Shown piece by piece: positions 46,774 to 55,400 of a DNA stretch of 62,318 nt. Origin of the DNA: Streptomyces rugosispiralis (GTDB lineage: Bacteria; Actinomycetota; Actinomycetes; Streptomycetales; Streptomycetaceae); NCBI RefSeq assembly GCF_024505145.1, contig NZ_JANIAA010000051.1:1-62318 (forward strand), read 5' to 3'. Within the stretch, counting starts at the first letter, position 1. Each line of letters starts with the position of its first letter. The notes beneath the pieces are model-generated. The model was not told the origin of the DNA, did not search any database, and was given only the letters and a program-made list of their open reading frames with translations. The translations under genes were made by a program, and so were the position numbers.

Positions 46774-49104
46774 GTGAACGACAACAGTAAGGCCAGCACC
46801 CTGACCCACTCGACCACCCTTCCCGCCGACACCAACAGTTCGGCCAGTTCGGCGGCCGGGGAATCCGCCGAGCAGCCCGGGACGTGGGAGCCCGTCCAGG
46901 GCGATGCGCTCAAGAGCGTGCTGTTCTCCACCCCTCACCTCCTGGCCCGGCCCGGCATCCGGCTCACCGCGCTGACCGTGCCCGCCACGTTCCTCGCGGC
47001 GGAGACCACGACCAACGACACCAGCCCTGGCGACGTCCTGAGCACCATCTTCGGCGTCCTCGCCGACGGCGGGGCGGCGCTGTTCGAGAGCCAGCCGCTG
47101 CTGACCGTGGCGATGGGCCTGGGCCTGGTCGGCGCCGGCTACATGAAAGTCCGGGGGGACTTCGACTTCGCCGCGGACGAGGACGGGTTTGCGGCCAAGC
47201 GTCAGCTGCGCAAGCACCTGGGTCATGCCCAGCTGGTCAAGAAGCGCAAGACGCTGCGCCCCTCGCTCGCGGATGTGCCCGCGCGCAAGGTGCCCACCAG
47301 TGCCGTCGGTGTCTACCTCGGGCAGGACCGCAAGACCAAGCTGCACCTGTACATGTCGATCGAGGAAAGCTCCCTGATGCTGGCGCCGATGGGTGCGGGC
47401 AAGACGGCGAAGATCGCAAACTGGATCATCGACGCCGAAGGCGCCGTCCTGGCGACCTCGACGAAGTTCGACATCGTCGAGTGGACGGAGCGGCTGCGGG
47501 CCCGCGTCGGCCGTATCCTGATCTGGAACCCGCAGGGCATCGCCGGGCGCTCCTCGAACATCGCGTGGGACCCGACGATCGGCTGCTCCGACCGCGACCT
47601 CGGCGTCGAACGGTCCATGCGCCGCGCCCAGTACCTGCTCGAAGGCAGCGACGCGACCAAGGGCGTGGAGAACCGCACCTTTTGGCAGACCGCGTCCTAC
47701 AGCGTGCTCAAGGCGTTCCTGTGGGCGGCCGACGCGGAAGGGCTGAGCCTGCTGGACGTGGCCCGCTGGACCAAGAGCGTCCGCAACACCGAGGCCATCT
47801 CCATCTTCGAGAAGTACGAGCACCCCGACCCGTTCAACCCCTCCCGTCCGGTCGCGCCGCGCGGCTGGAAGGAGGACCTGGAGCAGGTGCAGAAGGTCGA
47901 GGGCAAGCCCACGACGTCGGAGAACGTGTTCGGCACGCTGTCCAAGACGTTCATGTTCCTCGACGCCCCCCGCGTCCAGCAGATCGTCGCGGCGGCCCAC
48001 GACCCGGGCACCCCGCAGTTCGACATCGACGCCTACCTCACCTCGCACGACACTCTCTACCTGCTCGGCCGCGAGGACGGCATGGGCAGCATCGGCCCAC
48101 TGTTCACCTGCCTCACCGGTGAGATCTACGAGGCCGCGCGCGTGATGGCCCCGATGAACAGGGGCGGACGCCTGGACCCGCCCTGGACGATGGTCCTGGA
48201 CGAGGCGGCGCTGATCTGCAGCGTGCCGCTGCCGCTGTGGACGGCCGACAGCCGCGGCCTGGGCATCAACATCCACGCGTGCTTCCAGAGCCCGGCGCAG
48301 ATCTACGAGCGGTGGGGGAAGTTCGGCTACCAGACCATCTGGGACAACTGCGTGAAGTTGGTGCTCGGCGGCCTGTCCAACAAGGAGCACCTGCAAGACC
48401 TGTCCGAACTGTGCGGCAAGCACAAGGAGAAGAAGGAAAGCCGCTCCAGGACCCCGGGCCCGGACGGCACGATGAAGGAGTCGGTGTCCTGGACCAAGGT
48501 CGAGGTCGACACCATGACGGCCTCGGAGATCATGAATCTGGAGCCCGGAGAGCTTCTGATCCTGCGCAAGCACCTGGGCGGTCCGGTCCTCGCGCACTTC
48601 ACCCCGGTGTGGGACCGCAAGGACATCAAGACCGCCGAGAAGGCGGACAAGAAGGCAGCGAAAGCGGAACGCAAGGCCCGCAAGCGCAAGGCGTCCGTCG
48701 CCGCCACGGTCCCCGCACCTCCCGTGCGGGAAGCGCCGGCCGACCTGTGGGGTCCGCCGCAGCCCGCGGACCCGTGGGCGCCGACCGGACCGGACATCAG
48801 CCCGTGGACGGCCGACCCGGCGGCCAGCACCTGGTCCCCCGCGCCACTGCCCGGCCAGCGCGACGCCCAGGTCGTCCGCGGTGAGGTCGTACCGCCCAGG
48901 CCCGAGCAGCCCCCCGTTGTTCCGCAAAAGCCGGACTTCGAGCCGACCGGTCACCTCGAGCAGGTCCCGCCGCAGCCCGAATCCGCTGCGGACAAGCCCG
49001 CCGACCGCACTGCCCCCATCCCGCTGCGCAAGACCGGCACCGACGGCAACGCCGACCCCGGAACGGACGACGGCTGGGGCGACGACGACGAGACAGGGTT
49101 CTAA
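46774..49104 (+). CDS. TraG/VirD4-type coupling ATPase
   Basis: GTG 46774 has GAAGGAA 6 nt upstream. The 776-residue protein has two N-terminal membrane segments (about residues 60-80 and 105-125), Walker A LAPMGAGKTAKIANW near 203, an all-alpha region (NRTFWQTASYSVLKAFLWAA) near 290, and Walker B MVLDEAALICSVPLP near 472, followed by a Pro-rich C-terminal tail ending in DDDETGF. This is the layout of type IV coupling proteins that pump DNA and relaxase during conjugation. It is followed directly by the DUF4913-like gene. No VirB4-type ATPase lies in the window; the rest of the secretion system must be elsewhere, if present. Confidence 0.85.
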   Translation: MNDNSKASTLTHSTTLPADTNSSASSAAGESAEQPGTWEPVQGDALKSVLFSTPHLLARPGIRLTALTVPATFLAAETTTNDTSPGDVLSTIFGVLADGGAALFESQPLLTVAMGLGLVGAGYMKVRGDFDFAADEDGFAAKRQLRKHLGHAQLVKKRKTLRPSLADVPARKVPTSAVGVYLGQDRKTKLHLYMSIEESSLMLAPMGAGKTAKIANWIIDAEGAVLATSTKFDIVEWTERLRARVGRILIWNPQGIAGRSSNIAWDPTIGCSDRDLGVERSMRRAQYLLEGSDATKGVENRTFWQTASYSVLKAFLWAADAEGLSLLDVARWTKSVRNTEAISIFEKYEHPDPFNPSRPVAPRGWKEDLEQVQKVEGKPTTSENVFGTLSKTFMFLDAPRVQQIVAAAHDPGTPQFDIDAYLTSHDTLYLLGREDGMGSIGPLFTCLTGEIYEAARVMAPMNRGGRLDPPWTMVLDEAALICSVPLPLWTADSRGLGINIHACFQSPAQIYERWGKFGYQTIWDNCVKLVLGGLSNKEHLQDLSELCGKHKEKKESRSRTPGPDGTMKESVSWTKVEVDTMTASEIMNLEPGELLILRKHLGGPVLAHFTPVWDRKDIKTAEKADKKAAKAERKARKRKASVAATVPAPPVREAPADLWGPPQPADPWAPTGPDISPWTADPAASTWSPAPLPGQRDAQVVRGEVVPPRPEQPPVVPQKPDFEPTGHLEQVPPQPESAADKPADRTAPIPLRKTGTDGNADPGTDDGWGDDDETGF

Positions 49105-49827
49105 ATGGCGGACGACATGAAGGTCAGCGTCGGCGAGATGCTGCTGACGCTGACGGGCAACGTGTCCGATGCCCGCAAGCGCCTGGCGGACCTGGAGAAC
49201 CAGAAACTCAAGCAGGAGCTGGAGGGGCTGGCCACCAAAGTGGGCGGCCTCAAGGAGCAGCTCACTGCGGTCACCGAGGCGTTCGTGGCGCTGCAGGCCG
49301 AGCCGGAACCCGAGCCCGAGCCGGACTGGCCGGGTGTCTCCCCGAACTGGACCGACGACATCGACCAGGATCAGGCCCGGGAGCTGTGGGACTGGCTGAC
49401 CGGGTGGTGCCAGAACGTCCTGTGGCCCATCTACGCCCAGGACGTGTGGAAGCCCTGCTGGTACCGGCACACCCGCGTGCGCATCGCGCTGACCGCCCTG
49501 CGCGGGGCCCACCAGTGGTCGTACGAGACCACGAAGGTCCCACCGACGCGCGCGCTGGAGTGGGAGTTCCGCTGGTGGCCGCAGACCGAGACCCTGCTCA
49601 AGGAGGAACTGAAGAACTGCGGCCTTCCACGGGACGACCTCAAAAAGCCCAAGCACCCGGTGCCGATGCCCAAGCAGCCCACGGTGGGAGACGAGACGCC
49701 CGCGCCTCCGGCCTTCACTATCACCGACTTCGTGGACCCCGGCTTCTTCCCGTACGTGGAGCGCAACATCGCCAAGCGCCGTAAGCCCGAGAAGAAGGAC
49801 GGCGAGGAGGAGACCCCGGGCGACTGA
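49105..49827 (+). CDS. Coiled-coil protein with DUF4913-like region
   Basis: The ATG follows the coupling-protein stop directly. Residues 1-65 form a coiled coil (DARKRLADLENQKLKQELEG). The middle (ELWDWLTGWCQNVLWPIYAQ, then CWYRHTRVRIALTALRGAHQ) fits the Trp/Cys/His-rich pattern of DUF4913, a family common on Streptomyces mobile elements. The end is acidic and Lys-rich. Co-expression with the coupling protein suggests a role in transfer. Confidence 0.65.
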   Translation: MADDMKVSVGEMLLTLTGNVSDARKRLADLENQKLKQELEGLATKVGGLKEQLTAVTEAFVALQAEPEPEPEPDWPGVSPNWTDDIDQDQARELWDWLTGWCQNVLWPIYAQDVWKPCWYRHTRVRIALTALRGAHQWSYETTKVPPTRALEWEFRWWPQTETLLKEELKNCGLPRDDLKKPKHPVPMPKQPTVGDETPAPPAFTITDFVDPGFFPYVERNIAKRRKPEKKDGEEETPGD

Positions 49828-49851
49828 CGCCCTAGCCTGCAGCAGACAACA

Positions 49852-49886
49852 AACGGCCCGCCCGTCAAACGACGGAGCGGGCCGTT
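49852..49886 (+). terminator. Terminator of the transfer operon
   Basis: AACGGCCCGC (49852-49861) pairs with GCGGGCCGTT (49877-49886). It lies 25 nt after the stop and just before the parA promoter. Confidence 0.7.
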
Positions 49887-49916
49887 GCTGCGTGTGCACC
49901 CGGTACGGTCCGGGCT

Positions 49917-50852
49917 ATGACTGCACTGCAACCCCAGACAGTACCGGTGCCGGTGCTCGATGTGGATCTCGAATTCCTCGATATCGTCACCGAGTGGGAC
50001 GTGGACACCACGTTCCACCACTGGCGGCCCGGCATTGTCGTGCCGCCCACCTTCCGGCCGGCCATCTCGCCGCGCGTCATCGCCCTGGCCAACCAGAAGG
50101 GCGGGGTGGGCAAGACCATCACCGCCCTGGAGCTGGCGATGGCCTACGCGGCCCGCGGCCTGCGGGTGCGGCTGATCGACGCCGACCCGCAGAAGGCCGC
50201 GCTCTCGGCCTGGCTCAAGGAGACCTGCTACCCCGCCGACGCGAAGGACCGGCGCACGCTGCGCGACGTCTTCTTCGGCGAGGCGACGCTGCGCGAGACC
50301 ACCTACCCCACGGTCTACCAGGGCCTGTACCTAGTGCCCTCCGACCCGAGCCTCGGCGACGTGGAGAACGCCACGCCCCAGCAGGTGTTCAGCCCCGAGT
50401 CGCTGCTGCGCGACGCGCTGCGGGCCGACACCGAAGACTGGGACATCACGATCATCGACTCCGGCCCCAACCTCGGCAAGCTCACCGTGGCCGCCCTGGT
50501 CGCCTCCGACGACGTCGCCATCGCCGTCCAGGACGGCGGCCTGGAGGTCGTCGGCACAGGCTCCGTGGTCACCACCATCAAGACCGTCCGCAAGCGAATG
50601 AACCCCTCGCTGCAGGTACGCGCGGTGTTCTTCACGGACTTCAAGAAGGACTCCCTGCACCGCCGGATCGGGCGCGAGATGAACAAGGCGTTCCCCGACG
50701 CCCTGATCGTCCCGTGCCGCGAGTCGACCCAGGCCGGGTGGGCGTCGCTGGGGAAGCGCCCGCTGCGAATGCACACGCCCAACGAGAAACCGACCCTCGA
50801 CTACGACCGGGCGGCTGACCTCCTCGTCGCCCCCAAGCAGAAGGTGAGCTGA
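49917..50852 (+). CDS. parA: ParA-family partition ATPase
   Basis: The 311-residue protein has the deviant Walker A ANQKGGVGKTITALELA near residue 58, the Walker A' region LIDADPQKAALSAWL and Walker B-like ITIIDSGPNLGKL near 178. ParA ATPases position plasmids for inheritance. A 50-residue N-terminal extension precedes the ATPase and may bind DNA. The ATG has no ribosome-binding site; TACGGT ends 7 nt before it, so the mRNA is probably leaderless. It is followed 4 nt later by its presumed partner gene. Confidence 0.85.
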   Translation: MTALQPQTVPVPVLDVDLEFLDIVTEWDVDTTFHHWRPGIVVPPTFRPAISPRVIALANQKGGVGKTITALELAMAYAARGLRVRLIDADPQKAALSAWLKETCYPADAKDRRTLRDVFFGEATLRETTYPTVYQGLYLVPSDPSLGDVENATPQQVFSPESLLRDALRADTEDWDITIIDSGPNLGKLTVAALVASDDVAIAVQDGGLEVVGTGSVVTTIKTVRKRMNPSLQVRAVFFTDFKKDSLHRRIGREMNKAFPDALIVPCRESTQAGWASLGKRPLRMHTPNEKPTLDYDRAADLLVAPKQKVS

Positions 50853-50856
50853 CGAC

Positions 50857-51903
50857 GTGGCGGCACGTAACCAGGACGTCGCCGACGACGAGTTCGCCGG
50901 CCTCGACGGATCCAGCGGGACCGACGACGTCGGCACCCAGACCGGAAAACTCCTCGAAGTCCCGAAGCAGGACCCTGCCGCCGTCTACGACTCCGTGGTG
51001 GCCCTGGCCGGCTCCTTGCCCAGCCTCGACGACGTCGCGGAAGTCGAAGAGGGCGACGTCTCCCCGCTGACGGACGCGGAGAAGCAGCAGAAGGAGGAGA
51101 CCGAGACCGTCATCGTCGCGGCAAGCAAGGTCGGCAAGGCCGCGATCTGGGTGATGGGCCAAGGCTTTGCCGCGGCCAAGAAGGGCCAGTGGTTCCGCGA
51201 AACCCACCCCACCATCGAGGCGTACATGGCCGACCTGGTGCCGGAGGTGGTACCACGTCAGGCCCGCCGCTGGGTGACGGGCTCCACACTCGCCCTGGCC
51301 ATCACCTCCCGCACCGGCACGGCCCCCGTCGAGGGGCAGATCCGCGAACTGGTCAGGGCCAAAGGCAAGGAGAAGAAGACCCTGCCCCAGGACATCGCCG
51401 AGGACATGTACGTCGTCGCGAACGAGGTGGCGGACACGACCGGCGCCAAGGTGACCGCGAAGGTGCTGGCCAACTTCCGCAAGAAGGTCGAGGAGACCGG
51501 GCTGCCCCAGGAAGTCGAGCAGCGGAAGGCCACCCTGCAGGAGCTGGCGCTCGACGCGCTCGCTGGACCAATTGGTCCCGAAGCCCAGGACGGGGCCGCA
51601 GGGGAGCCCGAGGAAGCGCAGGACGACGTCGTCGAGGCCGAGATCGTCACTCCTCATCTCGATGCGCTGGACAAAGCACTCCGCACCCTCAAGACGGTCC
51701 GCAAGACCATCAAGGCGCCCACCTTCAGGGAGGCGGTCGCCGAACACGACCCCGAGCGGTACAGCGCGCTGATCACGGACCTGCGCACGATCACGCGCGA
51801 GCTGAACGGCGTGACCGACCGCGCGCCGGGACCGATGGACCTGACCGTGCCCACCCAGGCAGAACACGACAATGCCGAGCATCTGGAAGGCTCCGCGACC
51901 TGA
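50857..51903 (+). CDS. Presumed ParB-like partner of ParA, atypical
   Basis: The position directly after parA suggests the partition partner, but the usual ParB N-terminal nuclease-like motif and parS-binding helix-turn-helix are not visible. The 348 residues are acidic and helical, with a central Trp region (AAIWVMGQGFAAAKKGQWFR and PRQARRWVTGSTLALAITSR) that could bind DNA. The gene contains the palindrome GGACCAATTGGTCC (51565-51578), also found in a terminator at 3161-3192. A GTG start with AGGTGAGC upstream is used. Confidence 0.6.
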   Translation: MAARNQDVADDEFAGLDGSSGTDDVGTQTGKLLEVPKQDPAAVYDSVVALAGSLPSLDDVAEVEEGDVSPLTDAEKQQKEETETVIVAASKVGKAAIWVMGQGFAAAKKGQWFRETHPTIEAYMADLVPEVVPRQARRWVTGSTLALAITSRTGTAPVEGQIRELVRAKGKEKKTLPQDIAEDMYVVANEVADTTGAKVTAKVLANFRKKVEETGLPQEVEQRKATLQELALDALAGPIGPEAQDGAAGEPEEAQDDVVEAEIVTPHLDALDKALRTLKTVRKTIKAPTFREAVAEHDPERYSALITDLRTITRELNGVTDRAPGPMDLTVPTQAEHDNAEHLEGSAT

Positions 51904-51927
51904 GATCGCCCCGGCACCGGAACGAGT

Positions 51928-51958
51928 GAAACCCGCCCTGTTCACCGGGGCGGGCTTC
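51928..51958 (+). terminator. Terminator after the par operon
   Basis: GAAACCCGCCC and GGGCGGGCTTC pair with one mismatch around a short loop, about 25 nt after the stop at 51903. It also follows the convergent gene at 51979. Confidence 0.55.
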
Positions 51959-51978
51959 ACTGCGAATGAGGCAGAACT

Positions 51979-52404
51979 TCAGCCGTGCCAGAACCACGGC
52001 TGGTCGTCGGTCAGGCCGCGTACCCACATCACGGCGTGCTGTACGCCGTTGGCGTGCTTGCGGCGAGGGCCCGTGCGCAGCGCCTCATCGGCAGCGTCGT
52101 CCTCGGCCCTCAGCTGCGCTCCGTCAGGAATGCCCATGCGGCCGGTGTACGAAGCAGCGCTCTGGCCAAGCACCCACCGGTAGGCGTCCCGCACGCCCTC
52201 GTGGAACTCCGGCATCTCGTAGCCCTGGCTTAGGGCGTACTGGATGTTCTCAACCAGGGCCGTGATCTCCGCGATGGTTCGCCGTCCGACTGTGGTGGCT
52301 TCTGCAGGTGCCGTATCTGGCAGGGGAGGGACCCCCTGCTGCGTCACGGGCGCCTCGGCCGGCGGCATGGCGCCGGGCCTGTTCCACATCGGGTTCTCAG
52401 CCAT
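51979..52404 (-). CDS. Hypothetical protein, 141 aa
   Basis: The protein starts MAENPMWNRPGAMPPAEAPV, has a Pro-rich N-terminal 40 residues and a helical domain (TIAEITALVENIQYALSQGY, YRWVLGQSAASYTGRMGIPD). It is unknown. The ATG has no ribosome-binding site; TACCGT ends 6 nt upstream, so the mRNA is likely leaderless. Confidence 0.55.
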   Translation of the reverse strand: MAENPMWNRPGAMPPAEAPVTQQGVPPLPDTAPAEATTVGRRTIAEITALVENIQYALSQGYEMPEFHEGVRDAYRWVLGQSAASYTGRMGIPDGAQLRAEDDAADEALRTGPRRKHANGVQHAVMWVRGLTDDQPWFWHG

Positions 52405-52446
52405 ACAGGCACGGTAGCGGGCCACGCAGACACGGGGCAGAAGGAC

Positions 52447-52478
52447 GAAGGGCCAGCGGTCGCCTCCGCTGGCCCTTC
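52447..52478 (-). terminator. Terminator of the relaxase gene
   Basis: GAAGGGCCAGCGG (52447-52459) and CCGCTGGCCCTTC (52466-52478) form a perfect 13-nt stem with a 6-nt loop, 2 nt after the stop of traA. Confidence 0.75.
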
Positions 52479-52480
52479 AG

Positions 52481-55400
52481 CTACATGTCGATGTCGGTGT
52501 CCAGGTCCGGCATGGACGGCGGCGGCTCCGGGGCCGGGACAGCGATGGGCTCCGGCTCGGGCGCAGCGATCTCCGGCGCAGGAGCGGCGGGGGAGCTGGG
52601 GGCCGACGAGTTCATGTCCTGGTCGTGCCCGGCCAGTTCCTGGCCCAGCCGCTCGTACTCGGCCTCGAAGTCGATCCCGGTGTCCCGGCGCTCGCGGTCG
52701 ATCTCCTCGGCCTGCGACTGCCGCTCTGCCTCCCTCTGCCGCTCGGCGGCCTGCTCCCGCTCCTGGACACGTTCGGCGAGGATTCCCTCGGCCTGCCGAG
52801 CCTGCTCAATGGCTCGCTCCAGGTACTCCCGGTCGTAGATCGCCGTCAACGAGTCGTCCTCGGGCTCGGGAGCCGTTGCAGCTGTTTCTGCGACGGTCGG
52901 CTCGGGGGCGCGGCGCTCCAGCTCGGTGCGTGCGAGGTCTGCTTCGTCCCGGATGGTCTGGGTCTCCTCGACCCACTGCTCCCGGGCCTGCTGGACCTCC
53001 TGGTACTTGAGCGCGCGGTCGCCCATCGTCTCGGCGATGTTGCGGCTGGTCTCCGCCCGGTCGAGGGTGTCCTTCACCAGGTCGCTCGGGTCGATCTCCG
53101 CCTGGAGCGTGGGCACCTGCTGCAGCGCCATCGACTGGGCGAGGGCCTGCTGGTGCTCGTTGTAGCCGGTTGCCTTCGAGACCTCGTACATGGCCTGGTT
53201 GACGCGCTCCTCGTGGGCCGCGGTCTCCTTCTCCGCCATCTCCTGGGCGCGCAGTTCCATCTGCGTGGCCTGGTCGGCGAAGTCGCGCTGCGCGGCGAAA
53301 GCCTGCTGCATCTGGTCGGCGACGTACGGCGGTGCCCAGTCCTCTTCGCGCTCGCCGCGCTCGACCATCTTGTTCAGCGTCTCGTCCGAGGCGCGGGCGA
53401 TGTCGGCCTCGCGCTCGTCGACGCCCAGGGCGCGGCGTGCCCGCTCCCAGTCGGCGCGGGCCTCGACCGAGCCGCGCGGCGGCGCCTGGCCGATGGCGCT
53501 GCGCTCGTCGTCGTGGCCGTGGGCCTCGCGGTAGCGCTCGACCCGGCCGGCTCGCAGCTCCCAGTCCGCACGGTCGATCGGGTCCTCGGGTACCGGTCCC
53601 AGCCGCTCGATCGCCCACTGAGGCTCCTGCTCGGCGACGCGCTGACCGAGCCGCTCGACGCGCTGGTCCATCTCGGTGGCCCACTCGTCCATGAAGCGGC
53701 CCAGGTCGCCCGGGAGCGTCGGGGTGCGGGAGGCGTAGGAATCCGTGGCCTCCCACTGCGCCTCGCGCTCGGCGGCCTGCCGCTGGGCAACCTCGTTGTC
53801 CTGGCCAGCGTGGAGGACATCCACGTTCAGCGCGAAGGCGTCGTTCTGCTTCATCAGCTCCTCGAAGTGGGGGTTCACCTCCTCGGGGCCCGCGGGCACG
53901 TCGAGCACCAGGCCCTGGACGTCGGCGTCGGTCAGTTCCTCGGCGGCCTCGCGGGCGTTGGCCATCTGGTCCTGCTGCTTGGCCTGGCCGTCCTCGTCGG
54001 TGTCGCGCTGCAGCGTCTCCAGGTACTCCTGGTTGGCGAGCGTCTGCTTGAGCAGTTCCGCGTGCGGGGTCTCGTCGACCAGCTGCTGCAGCTCGTCCGG
54101 GTCCACCGGCTCGTGCGCGGCCTCGATCGCCGCGTCGACCTTCTGGCGCTGCTCGGTGAGGGCGGCGCGCTGTTCGGCTTCCTCGGCGAGGACCTTGGTG
54201 CGCTCGGCGTGCTCGTAGGCCCGCTCAAGGCGCCAGTGCAGGGTCGCGGCGTGGTCGTCGGCGCTGTCCAGCTCACGGGAACGGGCCGTGCGGACCAGCA
54301 GGTCCTCGGCGTCGTATCCCTGCTCCTCGACGTGCCGGGCCAGCCGCATGAGGCTGCCGTAGGACTCCTCGGAGCACAGCCGCTCGTACTCCTCGGAGCC
54401 CAGCGCCTGGTACAGGGCCCGGCCGTACTTCTCCTCGGCCTGCTGGTCCTTGACCCCCGACCAGACGGGTTCGAGGACCGCGAGGTGCTCGCGGCGCTCC
54501 AGCTCGCCCTCGATCGTGCGCGTCGCGGTCTTCTCCAGGCTGCTGCGCTGCAGCGCCGAGTTGAGCGTGGCGAGGTAGTCGGGAATGTCCTCCTGCTTGA
54601 TGTCGTCCCGATGGGTGATGACGTAGCCGAAGTTCCCGGCCTCGCCGCGGGTGAGCATGACGTACAGCGCCTCGCGGCTGGTCGTCTCGTCGACCAGCGA
54701 GTGGCACACCCCGACCGTGCGGCCCTGGGCACCGTGCACGGTGGCGGCGTAGGCCAGCTCGACGTGCTCCTTCACGTACGCGGCCGGGAGATGCATCCGG
54801 GCGCCGTCCTCCAGCTGCACCATCAGCGCCCCGTTGTCGCTGATCCCGGTGACCTTGGCGACCGTGCGGTTGACCGCGAAGTCGCCGTTCTCGGCAGTGA
54901 TCTTCCGGTCGTTGCGGCGCAGCTGGATCAGGTCGCCCACACCTGCCTTGGTCTCGATGCCGTGGTCCTCGCGGCCGGTGCGCAGCACCACACCGTCCTC
55001 GGAGACCCGCTTGGCACGGACCAGGTCGGCACGCACCCGGGCCGACAACTCCGCAACCTGAGCGTTGTCGGAAGCGATGAGCAGTGGGTTCTTGCCGTCA
55101 AGGTGGTCGGTCAGCCATGCCTGGTAGGCGCGCTCGGTCATCTCCTCGGCGGAGCCACCGCGGAAGCGGCGGCGCAGCTCGTACTGCTCCAGGGCCTCGG
55201 GGTCGCCGGTGCGCAGCTTGAGCGAGGCGTCGGCCTCCCACTGCCGCGTGACCTTCTCGCCGGTGACCGGGTCGACGTCCCGGAAACGGCGGACCTCATC
55301 GAGGAAGTGCACGCCCGGCGCCTCTTCAACCCACTGCGCGAACATGCCGCCCGCGCCGACGGCGGGCAGCTGCGCGGGGTCACCGGCGGGAATGGTCTTG

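Noticed and set aside
46681..49899. A 1,072-codon open frame antisense to the coupling-protein gene
   Set aside because: No motifs and unnatural composition; the plus-strand frame has intact Walker motifs and a good ribosome-binding site.
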